From assembly GCA_027658995.1 (NCBI GenBank), contig JAQDQK010000002.1, positions 248,001-312,000 on the forward strand: a stretch of 64,000 bases of DNA. The letters run 5' to 3'. Made by a program: the position numbers and the translations under genes. Shown one piece after another: positions 43,562 to 53,409 of the stretch. The notes beneath the pieces were generated by a model that was given only the letters and a program-made list of their open reading frames with translations, had not been told where the DNA came from and ran no database searches. The stretch's first letter is position 1; every line of letters begins with the position of its first letter. Origin of the DNA: Propionibacteriaceae bacterium AM104-82. GTDB lineage: Bacteria > Actinomycetota > Actinomycetes > Propionibacteriales > Propionibacteriaceae.

Positions 43562-44866
43562 ATGACACCCCCACGTTGGCTGGCGCTGAGCGCCATCGCC
43601 CTGGTCAGCGTCGCGCTCGCCGCCTGCTCACCGTCGGCGACCTCGACCCCGACACCGACCGACAAGCCCTCGACCCCCGCCACCGACGGCGGAGGAAGCA
43701 GCGAGCCCGCGAAGCCGGGCGGCAACCTCACCGTCTGGGTGATGGGCGACAGCTCGGCGCACTTCGACCAACTGGTCGACGGCTTCGAGAAGGAGACCGG
43801 CGCGACCGTCGAGACGGTCGCGATCCCCTGGGACGCGGTCGACCAGAAGTTCACCACCGCGGTCGCCTCCGGTGAGGGACCGGACCTGATCCAGATCGGC
43901 CTGTCGAAGCTGCGCACCTACGCAGACAGCGGCGCCCTCATGACCCTCGACGAGGCGACGGTGGCCGACTACCCCAACCTCGCGGCCAGCAACTTCATCG
44001 ACGGCATCGCGGGCGACGCGACCGCGGTCGAGGGCAAGGTCGTCTCGATGCCGTGGGTCTCCGACACCCGCGTGCTCTTCTACCGCACCGACATCCTCGA
44101 GGCGGCAGGCATCAAGGAACCGCCGGCCACCTGGGATCAGCTCCGCGCCGACGCCAAGACCCTCGCCGCCCGCGGCGAAGGCCAGTACGGCTACTACATC
44201 CCGCAGTGGGACAGCGCCCTCCCCGTCGCCATGACGTGGAGCCAGGGCGGCGACATCGTCGCCGACGACGGCACCATCAACTTCGACACCCCGGCCTTCG
44301 CGAAGGCCGTCGATACCTACACCGGCCTCTACGCCGACAAGTCGGTGCCCACCAACGGCGACTTCGACCAGACGCAGGGCTTCATCTCCGGCGCCGCCCC
44401 GATGCTCGTCTCCGGCCCCTACCTGGCGGCCGCCATCAAGGACGCCGCACCCGAACTCGACGGCAAGTGGAACGTGACGACCATCCCGGCAGGCAGCAAG
44501 GCGACCTCGCTGCTCGCGGGCTCCAACCTCGGCGTCTGGGGTGGCACCGAGAACAAGGACGGCGCGCTCGCGCTGCTTGACTACCTGTCGGCCCCCGAGA
44601 CACAGGTGCAGTGGTTCGAGATCGACGGCCAACTGCCCACCGCGAAGGCCGCCCTCGAGGACGCCAAGCTGACGGCCGACCCGTTGGTGGCCGTCTACTC
44701 CAAGCAGTTGCAGGACGCCCGCCTGCTGCCCCTGGTGCCGAACTGGGACGGCGAGACCGGCAAGGCGATGCTCGACTCGCTCAACGCCATCGTGCTGACC
44801 GGCGCAGACCGCGACTCGACGTTGAAGGCCCTCTTCGACGCGACCACCGGGACCCCGGCCCGCTGA
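43562..44866 (+). CDS. Extracellular sugar-binding lipoprotein of ABC importer
   Basis: The 434-residue protein has a lipoprotein signal peptide ending in LAAC (Cys22), a Ser/Thr/Pro linker, and an SBP_bac_1-type domain: LTVWVMGDSSAHFDQLVDGFEKETG, AVASGEGPDLIQIGLSKL, MPWVSDTRVLFYRTD. This is the COG1653 group that binds oligosaccharides. GAGAGGAACACCC precedes the ATG. It is the first gene of an operon with two permeases, a GH5 glycosidase and a ROK regulator; beta-glucan or cello-type oligosaccharides are possible ligands, inferred from GH5. Confidence 0.92.
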   Translation: MTPPRWLALSAIALVSVALAACSPSATSTPTPTDKPSTPATDGGGSSEPAKPGGNLTVWVMGDSSAHFDQLVDGFEKETGATVETVAIPWDAVDQKFTTAVASGEGPDLIQIGLSKLRTYADSGALMTLDEATVADYPNLAASNFIDGIAGDATAVEGKVVSMPWVSDTRVLFYRTDILEAAGIKEPPATWDQLRADAKTLAARGEGQYGYYIPQWDSALPVAMTWSQGGDIVADDGTINFDTPAFAKAVDTYTGLYADKSVPTNGDFDQTQGFISGAAPMLVSGPYLAAAIKDAAPELDGKWNVTTIPAGSKATSLLAGSNLGVWGGTENKDGALALLDYLSAPETQVQWFEIDGQLPTAKAALEDAKLTADPLVAVYSKQLQDARLLPLVPNWDGETGKAMLDSLNAIVLTGADRDSTLKALFDATTGTPAR

Positions 44867-44915
44867 CGGAGCCGCCCGGGCGCGGCCCCCACCGCGCCCG
44901 GGCACACCACCAACC

Positions 44916-45794
44916 ATGAAGCCTCGCCTCGTCCCGTACCTGTTCATCGCACCCGCCCTCCTGCTGCTGGTGACGTTCGGGGTCCTTCCCATCGCCGTCG
45001 CCCTGATCGTCAGCTTCACCGACATGAACCTGGCGGGCCTTGGCGACTGGTCCCGCATCCAGTTCATCGGCACCGACAACTACACCAAGCTCTTCGCCGA
45101 CAAGGCCTTCTGGGGAGCACTCACCAACACCGGCCTGTTCGCGGCGCTGGGCGTCCCCAGCGTGGTGATCGCGTCGCTGCTGATCGCCATCGGCCTGAAC
45201 CGCTCGCAGGGACGCTTCTTCCGCGCGCTGCGCTCGTTCTACTTCGTGCCAGCCATCACCGCGATCGTGGCGATCTCGCTCGTGTGGGGATACCTGTTCA
45301 ACGCCCAGTTCGGCCTGTTCAACTACCTGCTGTCGCTGGTCCACCTGCCGCCGGTGGCGTGGCTGTCGGATCCGCTGATCGTGAAGTTCTCGGTCGTCTG
45401 GGTCGCTGTGTGGCGCGGCCTCGGCCTCAACGTCATCATCTTCCTCGCCGCACTCCAGGGCGTCCCGAAGGAGTACCTGGAGGCGGCGGCCATCGACGGC
45501 GCGTCCGAGTGGCGGCGCATCGTCTCCATCGAGATCCCGCTGCTGCGGTTCGCGATCTTCTTCGTCACCATCACCACCGTCATCGCCTGGCTGCAGTTCT
45601 TCGACGAGCCATTCGTGCTGACAAAGGGCGGCCCGCTCGGCGCGTCGACGTCGATCTCCCTCTTCCTGTACCAGAAGGGCTTCTCGGCGAGCCAGTTCGG
45701 CTACGCGAGCGCCGGGTCGGTCGTGCTGTTCGTGATCATCGCCGCCGTCACCTTGTTCCAACTGCGCCTGAGGAGGGCAGATGTCGACTACTGA
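44916..45794 (+). CDS. Sugar ABC transporter permease (MalF-type)
   Basis: The 292-residue protein has six membrane helices. The EAA loop EYLEAAAIDGASEWRRIVSI near residue 190 is where the ATPase docks. It follows the binding-protein gene by 49 bp and overlaps the next permease by 14 bp. No ATPase gene lies in the operon, so it presumably uses a shared MsiK-type ATPase encoded elsewhere. Confidence 0.92.
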   Translation: MKPRLVPYLFIAPALLLLVTFGVLPIAVALIVSFTDMNLAGLGDWSRIQFIGTDNYTKLFADKAFWGALTNTGLFAALGVPSVVIASLLIAIGLNRSQGRFFRALRSFYFVPAITAIVAISLVWGYLFNAQFGLFNYLLSLVHLPPVAWLSDPLIVKFSVVWVAVWRGLGLNVIIFLAALQGVPKEYLEAAAIDGASEWRRIVSIEIPLLRFAIFFVTITTVIAWLQFFDEPFVLTKGGPLGASTSISLFLYQKGFSASQFGYASAGSVVLFVIIAAVTLFQLRLRRADVDY

Positions 45795-46623
45795 GCCGGG
45801 AAGGCGCCGCCGCCCACGCGCCTCGACGATCGTGGTCGGAGCGCTGCTCACCGTCGGGGCGCTCGTGACGGCGTTCCCGTTCCTGTGGATGGTGTTCGCC
45901 TCCGTGAAGCCGCGCAGCGAGTCCGTCGCCTACCCGCCGCACCTGGTGCCGAGCGAGCCGACGTTCGAGTTCTTCGCGCAACTGTTCAACGAGTTGGACT
46001 TCGGCCGCTACCTCGTCAACACCCTCGCGATCGTGGCGATCTGCATGGTCGGGCTGCTGCTGATGGCCGCCGCGGGCTACGGGTTCGCCAAGTTCAACTT
46101 CCCCGGCCGCGACGCGCTGTTCTTCCTGGTGCTCGCGACCATGATGATCCCCGGCCAGGTGACGATGATCCCCAGCTTCCTGATCATCAACGGGCTGAAC
46201 CTGACCAACACCCTGATCGGCATCTCTCTCCCGATGCTCGTCTCCGGCTTCGCCGTGTTCCTGTTCCGCCAGTTCATGGCGACCATCCCCACCGAGGTGC
46301 TCGAGGCGGCCAGGATGGACGGCGCCGGCGAGTGGCGGATCTTCTTCTCGATCGTGCTCCCCATGTCCGGGCCGATCCTGGCGGTGCAGGTCGTCCTGAC
46401 GTTCATCGCGGGCTGGAACAGCTTCCTGTGGCCGCTGATCATCGCCAACGACCAGAAGCTGTACACACTGTCCGTCGGCGTCTCGCTGCTGAACCAGCAG
46501 ATCGCCACCAACCCGTCCCTGCAGATGGCCGCCTCCACGCTGATGGTGGTGCCCATCCTGATCGTCTTCGTGGTGTTCCAGCGCTACGTCGTCCAGGGCT
46601 TCGCCCTCTCCGGATTGAAGTGA
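45781..46623 (+). CDS. Sugar ABC transporter permease (MalG-type)
   Basis: The 280-residue protein has six membrane helices, with EAA loop EVLEAARMDGAGEWRIFFSI near residue 175 and the typical C-terminal VQGFALSGLK. It forms the heterodimeric channel with the preceding permease. GAGGAGGGCAG inside the preceding gene serves as ribosome binding site for the overlapping start. Confidence 0.92.
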   Translation: MSTTEPGRRRRPRASTIVVGALLTVGALVTAFPFLWMVFASVKPRSESVAYPPHLVPSEPTFEFFAQLFNELDFGRYLVNTLAIVAICMVGLLLMAAAGYGFAKFNFPGRDALFFLVLATMMIPGQVTMIPSFLIINGLNLTNTLIGISLPMLVSGFAVFLFRQFMATIPTEVLEAARMDGAGEWRIFFSIVLPMSGPILAVQVVLTFIAGWNSFLWPLIIANDQKLYTLSVGVSLLNQQIATNPSLQMAASTLMVVPILIVFVVFQRYVVQGFALSGLK

Positions 46624-46631
46624 GGAATCCC

Positions 46632-48050
46632 ATGTCAACGCTCCACCGCACCGGCGTCGTCCGCGCCGAGGGAACCAGGCTGGTCGACGATGACGGCCCG
46701 CTGCTGCTGCGCGGCATCGGGCTCGGCAACTGGCTGCTGCCAGAGGGCTACATGTGGCGCTTCGGCGACGAGCAGGCCTCGCCCCGCCAGATCGAGGCCC
46801 GGATCGACGCGCTCGTCGGGCCGGAGCGGGCGGCCGAGTTCTGGCGCAGATTCCGCGCCGACTTCGTCGCCGAGGCCGACTTCGCGCTGATCGCGGCGCA
46901 GGGCTTCGACCACGTGCGTCTCCCCATCAACAGCCGCGTCGTGATCGACGACGACGGGGCACTGCTTCCCGACGGCCTCGCCCTGATCGACCGCGCGGTC
47001 GACACCGCGGAGCGGCACGGGCTGCGCACCCTGCTCGACCTGCACGGCGCCCCCGGCGGGCAGACCGGCACCAACATCGACGACTCCCCCAACGGCCGCC
47101 CCGAACTGTTCACCTCGCCGCACCACCGCGCGTTGACTGCGCACCTCTGGCGGGAGTTGGCGGCCAGGTACCGCGACCGCGACTCGGTGCTCGGCTACGA
47201 CCTGCTCAACGAGCCGCTCCCGAACCAGTGGCAGCACGACCTGGCAGACGAACTCGTCGAGGTCTACCAGGAACTGACGGCGGCCGTCCGCGAGGTCGAC
47301 GACCGGCACCTCATCATGTACGAGGGCAGCCACTGGGCCACCAATGTCGCACCGCTGCGGCGGCGCTTCGACGAGAACCAGGCGCTGCAGTTCCACCGCT
47401 ACTGGTGCGCCCCCGACGAGTCGAGCATCGGCGACTTCCTGGCGCTGCGCGACGAGGTCGGCGCGCCGATCTACATGGGTGAGGGTGGCGAGAACACCCC
47501 CGGCTGGCTCTACGCCGCCACCCGGCTCTACGAGCGTCACGACATCGGCTGGAACCTGTGGCCCTGGAAGAAGCTCGACACCGTCACCTCGCCGCTGTCG
47601 GTGCCGCGGCCCGATGGCTGGGAACTGATCGCCGACCCCGTCACGCACCCCTCCCCCGATGCTGACGCGGCGTGGGCAGTGCTCTGCGCCTTCCTTGACT
47701 CCGTCCCCGCGGATCGCTGCGAGCGCCGCGACGACGTCGTCAACGCCGTGTTCGCTCGGCCGGGGGTGCGGCTGCCGTCGTGGGCGGGCCTCGTCGACGG
47801 GGCCCCCGGGTCCGGGCTGATCGACGCACCGGCGAGCCTGTGGCACCACGCGCACGGCGAGCCCTACGGCCCCCACGAGCAGCCGTCGCTGACGCTGCCC
47901 GCCGGGAGCGAACTGACCTTCGACCTGACGGAGGCCCCCTCGTCGTGGGACGTCGAGGCCGAGGGCTCCGTCGCCGTCGCATTCGACGGCGGCCGCCTGC
48001 GGATCACCGCCGGGAGCGATAGCAGGGTGGGGTGGGTATCCATCGCATGA
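46632..48050 (+). CDS. Glycoside hydrolase family 5 protein, cytoplasmic
   Basis: The 472-residue protein has an (alpha/beta)8 GH5 catalytic core with LRGIGLGNWLLPEGYMWRF at the start, LLDLHGAPGGQTGTNIDD, the acid/base Glu194 in YDLLNEPLP and the nucleophile Glu284 in IYMGEGGEN. No signal peptide is present, so it should act in the cytoplasm on oligosaccharides brought in by the ABC importer. A C-terminal beta-rich region of about 80 residues (LPAGSELTFDLTEAP) follows the core. Glucan or cello-type substrates are plausible but not proven. It starts 8 bp after the permease gene. Confidence 0.88.
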   Translation: MSTLHRTGVVRAEGTRLVDDDGPLLLRGIGLGNWLLPEGYMWRFGDEQASPRQIEARIDALVGPERAAEFWRRFRADFVAEADFALIAAQGFDHVRLPINSRVVIDDDGALLPDGLALIDRAVDTAERHGLRTLLDLHGAPGGQTGTNIDDSPNGRPELFTSPHHRALTAHLWRELAARYRDRDSVLGYDLLNEPLPNQWQHDLADELVEVYQELTAAVREVDDRHLIMYEGSHWATNVAPLRRRFDENQALQFHRYWCAPDESSIGDFLALRDEVGAPIYMGEGGENTPGWLYAATRLYERHDIGWNLWPWKKLDTVTSPLSVPRPDGWELIADPVTHPSPDADAAWAVLCAFLDSVPADRCERRDDVVNAVFARPGVRLPSWAGLVDGAPGSGLIDAPASLWHHAHGEPYGPHEQPSLTLPAGSELTFDLTEAPSSWDVEAEGSVAVAFDGGRLRITAGSDSRVGWVSIA

Positions 48051-49258
48051 CTTCCCGATACGGTCACACCATGAGCACCGTCGACCCGCGAGCCGCGCAG
48101 ACCACCGCTTCGGTGCGGCAGCGCAACCGCACCGTCGCGCTGCAGTACATCCTGCGGGAGCGGGAGACGACCAGGGCCGACCTGTCGCGTGCCACGGGCC
48201 TCTCCAGCGCGGCGTCGGCGAGCATCGTGACGGAACTGATCAACGACGGCCTTGTCGCGGAGGTCGGCGCGATGGCCTCGCGCGGAGGGCGCCCGATCGC
48301 CGTCATCGGCCCACGCGCGGAGGGTGGCTACGCGATCGGCGCCGACATCGGCGAGCGCGGCGTCGCCGTCGAACTGTTCGACCTGACGCTCACCATGGTC
48401 GACCGGGAGTTCCGCGGCGGAGGCAAGGAGGAGACCCCGGAGCGGATCTGGGCCGACCTGCGCGAGGCCGTGGACGCGCTCCGCGAACGCAACGCGTCGA
48501 TCTGGGACCGGCTGGTCGGGATCGGGCTTGGCCTTCCCGGCGTCGTCGAGGCCGACGAGCACGGCGTCCAGACGCTCTACGCGCAGTCGCTCGGGTGGGA
48601 CCCGCAGCCGATCCCCTCCGACTACGAGGTGCCCGTCTTCGCCGAGAACGGCGCCAAGATGCAGGCGAGGGCCGAACTGTGGTTCGGGGCTGCCCGCGGC
48701 ATCGACCACGCCGTGGTCGCACTGATGGGACGCGGCGTCGGGCTCGGCGTGATCGCAGACGGCGAGATCTACCACGGGGGCTTCTCCAGCGCCACGGAGT
48801 GGGGCCACACGAAGGTGGCCTTCGGTGGCCGGCCGTGCAGGTGCGGCGACCGCGGCTGCGTCGAGGCCTATGTCGGGGCCGACGCGCTGCTCGAGTCGTG
48901 GCGGGCCGTCGGCGGCGAGTTCACAGGCAGCGGTTGGCAGGCGATCGGGGCGCTGCTCGACGACGCCGTCGCGGGCGGATCCGCGGCCGGGGTGCTGGAC
49001 GAGGCCATCGAGGCGCTGGGCGCGGCGCTGGGCAGCATCGTGAACCTGACTAACCCGAGGAGGGTGGTTGTCGGGGGCTGGGTGGGGCTGCGCCTGATGG
49101 AGCGGCACGCCGAGCCGATCACGGCGGCCGTGCGCCGCAACTGCCTGCACCGCTCGGGAGAGCAGTTCGACCTTGTCCCGGCGACCTTCGGCGGCGACAC
49201 GGTCGCCCTCGGCTCTGCGCTGGTGCCCATCGAGGTCCTGATCGGCCCGCCCCGCTGA
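48047..49258 (+). CDS. ROK family transcriptional regulator
   Basis: The protein is about 403 residues from the ATG overlapping the GH5 stop (ATGA); an alternative ATG lies at 48071. It has an N-terminal winged helix (TRADLSRATGLSSAASASIVTELINDGLV) and a ROK domain with GADIGERGVAVELFD, the catalytic-type GLPGVVE, ENGAKMQA and the zinc motif CRCGDRGCVEAY. Such proteins sense sugars and repress import operons. As the last gene of the operon it probably controls its own operon. Confidence 0.92.
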   Translation: MTSRYGHTMSTVDPRAAQTTASVRQRNRTVALQYILRERETTRADLSRATGLSSAASASIVTELINDGLVAEVGAMASRGGRPIAVIGPRAEGGYAIGADIGERGVAVELFDLTLTMVDREFRGGGKEETPERIWADLREAVDALRERNASIWDRLVGIGLGLPGVVEADEHGVQTLYAQSLGWDPQPIPSDYEVPVFAENGAKMQARAELWFGAARGIDHAVVALMGRGVGLGVIADGEIYHGGFSSATEWGHTKVAFGGRPCRCGDRGCVEAYVGADALLESWRAVGGEFTGSGWQAIGALLDDAVAGGSAAGVLDEAIEALGAALGSIVNLTNPRRVVVGGWVGLRLMERHAEPITAAVRRNCLHRSGEQFDLVPATFGGDTVALGSALVPIEVLIGPPR

Positions 49259-49305
49259 ACCCCGCACCCTTGCGGGGACCCCACCGATCGGTCATGGTGG
49301 GGGCC

Positions 49306-50065
49306 ATGCGTATCGCCGTGGCCCAGATCTCCGCAACGACCGACCCCGAAGCCAACCTCGCCCTCGTCGAGGAGAACGCGGCGAGGGCCGCGGCCGAGGG
49401 CGCCGATCTGGTGGTGTTCCCCGAGGCGACGATGTGCTCGTTCGCGCGCCCCGCTGCCGAGATCGCCGAACCGCTCGACGGCCCGTGGGCAGAGTCGGTG
49501 CGCGGCATCGCGGCACGGCACGGCCTGGCGATCGCCGTCGGCATGTTCACGACGGCCGACTCGGGAAGGGTCCGCAACACGCTCCTGGTGACCGGCCCGA
49601 CCGAGGCGAGCTACGACAAGATCCACCTCTACGACGCCCTCGGCTACCGCGAGTCGCGCACCATCGCGCCGGGCGAGGAGTTGGCGACCGTCGAAATCGC
49701 GGGGGTCACCGTCGGGCTGGCGATCTGTTACGACATCCGCTTCCCCGCGCAGTTCCAGTCGCTTGCGAGGGCGGGAGCCAGCGTCATCCTGGTGTCTGCG
49801 GCGTGGGCGCCGGGGCCGCACAAGATCCACCAGTGGCGCTCCCTTGCGACCGCCCGCGGGATGGACTCGACGGCCTTCATCGTCGCCGTCGATCAGGCGG
49901 CAGCGGGCGACCCGGAGGTGCGGGCGCTGCCGACCGGAGTCGGGCACTCGATCGTGGTCGACCCGACCGGCGAGGTGCTGCTCGAACTTGGCACGGCGGA
50001 CGAACTGGCCGTGATCGACATCGACCCTGCGGAGGCGGACGCGGCGCGCGAGTCGCTGCCGATCC

Positions 50066-50076
<11 letters not shown>
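49306..50076 (+). CDS. Carbon-nitrogen hydrolase (nitrilase superfamily amidase)
   Basis: The 256-residue protein has the full nitrilase triad: Glu40 in VVFPEATMC, Lys104 in SYDKIHLYD and Cys141 in LAICYDIRFP. The sequence DALGYRES-RTIAPGEE and overall size fit the Nit/omega-amidase group, which includes deaminated glutathione amidase. The exact amide substrate is not determined. Its last 11 bp overlap the convergent aminotransferase gene; omega-amidase and aminotransferase often work as a pair, so the neighbours may be functionally linked. Confidence 0.87.
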
Positions 50077-51220
<1,144 letters not shown>

Positions 51221-51349
51221 AGGTGCGAGTCTCGCACGCCCCGCCCGACCGCCAAGGGCGCGTCCATGGCGGCGGTTGGGTGGAAACTTGAGCCCAGGAC
51301 ACACTCCCCGGTCGGGCCCGGGTCAGGCCGATCTCGGGACCAAGCCCCG

Positions 51350-51601
51350 CTACTCGCCTGCGTCATCCCTGCGCGGGCGACCCGGGCGACGGAGCGGGGC
51401 GGCCTTCACGCCCCTACCGGAGCGCTTCAGCGCGTCGCGGAGCAGCATCTCGATGTGGGCGTTGACGCTTCGCAGGTCGTCGGCGGCCCACTTGGCGAGC
51501 GCCTCGTGCACGGCAGGGTCGAGCCGCAGCAGGACGGACTTGCGGTCCCTGCCCTGCTGCGGCGCGTCCTCGCGTGACGCGGCGTCGTCGACGTCGCTCA
51601 T
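51350..51601 (-). CDS. Ribbon-helix-helix (CopG/Arc-like) protein
   Basis: The 83-residue protein starts at 51601, sharing one base with the upstream stop (TGATG). The RHH fold is in RKSVLLRLDPAVHEALAKWA and SVNAHIEMLLRDALKRSG: one strand then two helices. A basic tail (RRPGRPRRDD) follows. RHH proteins bind short palindromes as dimers. A 29-bp palindrome lies in the promoter of this two-gene operon, suggesting autoregulation. It resembles antitoxin-type regulators, but no toxin gene is nearby. Confidence 0.75.
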   Translation of the reverse strand: MSDVDDAASREDAPQQGRDRKSVLLRLDPAVHEALAKWAADDLRSVNAHIEMLLRDALKRSGRGVKAAPLRRPGRPRRDDAGE

Positions 51602-52575
51602 CAGCCGTAGAGCGTCCCGGTGTTGATGACGGGGGTCGAGCGGGAATCGGAACACAGCACGACAAGCAGGTTAGACACCATCGCGGCCTTCCGCTCGTCA
51701 TCCAATTGAACGACGTCGTCCTCCTCGAGGCGGGCGAGCGCCTGTTCGACCATCCCGACGGCGCCCTCGACGATCTTGCTGCGCGCCGACAGCACCGCCG
51801 AGGCCTGCTGGCGCTGCAGCATCGCGTGGGCGATCTCGGGTGCGTAGGCGAGCGAGGAGATGCGGGTCTCGACGACCTCGAGTCCGGCGATCGCGATCCT
51901 GGCCGCGACCTCCTCCGACAACTCCCGCGAGACGGTGTCGGTCGAGCCGCGCAGGCTCTCCTCCCCCGCGTCGGCGAAGTCGTAGGGGTGCGACGACGCG
52001 ACGTGACGCAGCGCCGACTCGGCCTGCACAGTCACGAAGTTCTCGTATGCCTCGACGGCGAACACGGACTTGGCCGTGTCGGCGACCTGCCACACCACGA
52101 TCGCCGCGATGTTGACGGGGTTGCCGTCGGCGTCGTTGACCTTCAGTTCGTTGGTCTCGAAGTTGCGGACCTTGACGGAGACCTTCTTCTTGGTCGTCAG
52201 CGGGACGGTGAGCAGTAGGCCCTGCTTGCGGATGGTTCCGAGGTAGCGGCCGAAGAACTGGGTGACCTTCGTGTCGCCGGGCGAGACCACCGTCAGCGAA
52301 CTGAGCATCACGTTGGCGATAACGAAGGCGAGGATGCCTCCGGTCAGGAGCCAACCGTTGGGCGAGCCGCCAGCCTCTGCGTCCATCGCGAACACGACGA
52401 CTGCCCAGACGCTGAACACCAGCAGCGCCAGGGTGATCAACAGCGCGAGGCCTCCAGACATCGACCACGCCTTGCGCTCCTCGATGCTGACGCGCGTGCC
52501 TGCGTGACCCACCGGTCGCCCGGCGGCGTCACCCCCGACCGAAGACTCGTCGACCGGAACCGGGTTTTGGGTCAT
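51601..52575 (-). CDS. SPFH/Band 7 domain protein
   Basis: The 324-residue protein has two membrane helices (about 37-60 and 65-88) and an SPFH domain: [87 protein letters not shown]. It resembles slipin/flotillin-like scaffolds that organise membrane microdomains or bind proteases. The ATG at 52575 is favoured over the GTG at 52578 by AGGAGG four to six bases upstream. It is cotranscribed with the RHH gene and starts 11 bp from the 29-bp palindrome. Confidence 0.87.
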   Translation of the reverse strand: MTQNPVPVDESSVGGDAAGRPVGHAGTRVSIEERKAWSMSGGLALLITLALLVFSVWAVVVFAMDAEAGGSPNGWLLTGGILAFVIANVMLSSLTVVSPGDTKVTQFFGRYLGTIRKQGLLLTVPLTTKKKVSVKVRNFETNELKVNDADGNPVNIAAIVVWQVADTAKSVFAVEAYENFVTVQAESALRHVASSHPYDFADAGEESLRGSTDTVSRELSEEVAARIAIAGLEVVETRISSLAYAPEIAHAMLQRQQASAVLSARSKIVEGAVGMVEQALARLEEDDVVQLDDERKAAMVSNLLVVLCSDSRSTPVINTGTLYG

Positions 52576-52585
52576 CACACCCTCC

Positions 52586-52614
52586 TAATCTGATATCTAA
52601 TTGATATCAGATTA
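52586..52614. promoter_or_regulatory. 29-bp perfect palindrome upstream of SPFH-RHH operon
   Basis: TAATCTGATATC and GATATCAGATTA are exact 12-bp inverted repeats around five bases. Two GATATC cores are exactly 11 bp apart, one helical turn. It is the most AT-rich patch in the area and adjoins the ribosome binding site, so protein binding would block expression. Confidence 0.75.
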
Positions 52615-52688
52615 ACAGAGGGTCGGCTCCCGACGCGAGCGGGCCTCGCAATCCGCGCACCGGGGCCCCGACCAGCGGCGGACCAGTG

Positions 52689-53387
52689 TCAGTCGGTGGC
52701 GAGGGAGCGGATCTCGTCGCGCAACTGCCCCATCTGCGCGTCGAGTGAGGACGCGGAGTCGGCGACGTCCTTCAGCCTCTCGCGCAGGTGATCGGGGACG
52801 TTGCCCTCGTACTTGTACTTGATCTGGTGCTCGATGCTTGCCCAGAAGTCCATCGCGATCGTGCGGATCTGCACCTCGACGGGCACCTGGATCGCCCGGT
52901 CGGACAGGAACACCGGCACCTCGACGATGAGATGGAGGCTCTGGTACCCGTTCGGCTTGGGCGTTGCGATGTAGTCCTTCTTGGTGACGAGCGTGATGTC
53001 TGGTTGCCGCACGAGCATGTCGGCGACCCGGTAGGCGTCCTCGACGAAGGTGCAGACCACCCGGATGCCCGCGATGTCGCGGATCTGCTCGCGGACGGCG
53101 TCGAAGTCGCGCCTGCAGCCGAGCCGGGTCGCCTTGTCCAGCAGCGACTCGATCGACTTCAGCCGCGTCTTGACGTGTTCGATGGGCTTGTACTGGTGGG
53201 TCTGGTCGAACTCCTGGCGCAGGATGTTGATCTTGGTGGCGACCTCGTCCATGCCACACGCGTATTCGAGGCGGAACCTGGCGAGATCACCCTGCATCTT
53301 CTTCAGCGCAGCCTGCGCCTCCACCGGGTCGATCGAGTCGACATATCTGCCAAGCATGGTGGTGACGTGCGCGTCCGAGTCGGCCAT
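52689..53387 (-). CDS. Small alarmone synthetase (RelA/SpoT-domain GTP pyrophosphokinase)
   Basis: The 232-residue protein is a single RelA/SpoT synthetase domain with flanking helices. Motifs: HVKTRLKSIESLLDKATRLG, DIAGIRVVCTFVEDAYRVADML, KPNGYQSLHLIVEVPVFL and VEVQIRTIAMDFWASIEHQIKYK. It lacks HD hydrolase, TGS and ACT domains, so it is a RelQ/RelP/YjbM-like enzyme that makes (p)ppGpp under transcriptional or allosteric control. It stands alone between the SPFH operon and the WYL regulator. Confidence 0.9.
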   Translation of the reverse strand: MADSDAHVTTMLGRYVDSIDPVEAQAALKKMQGDLARFRLEYACGMDEVATKINILRQEFDQTHQYKPIEHVKTRLKSIESLLDKATRLGCRRDFDAVREQIRDIAGIRVVCTFVEDAYRVADMLVRQPDITLVTKKDYIATPKPNGYQSLHLIVEVPVFLSDRAIQVPVEVQIRTIAMDFWASIEHQIKYKYEGNVPDHLRERLKDVADSASSLDAQMGQLRDEIRSLATD

Positions 53388-53409
53388 TCCCCCATTGTGC
53401 CGACTCCCA

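Noticed and set aside
51350..51601. Toxin-antitoxin system formed by the RHH gene
   Set aside because: The neighbour is a 324-residue SPFH membrane protein, not a small toxin, and no ParE/RelE/HicA-like frame is adjacent.
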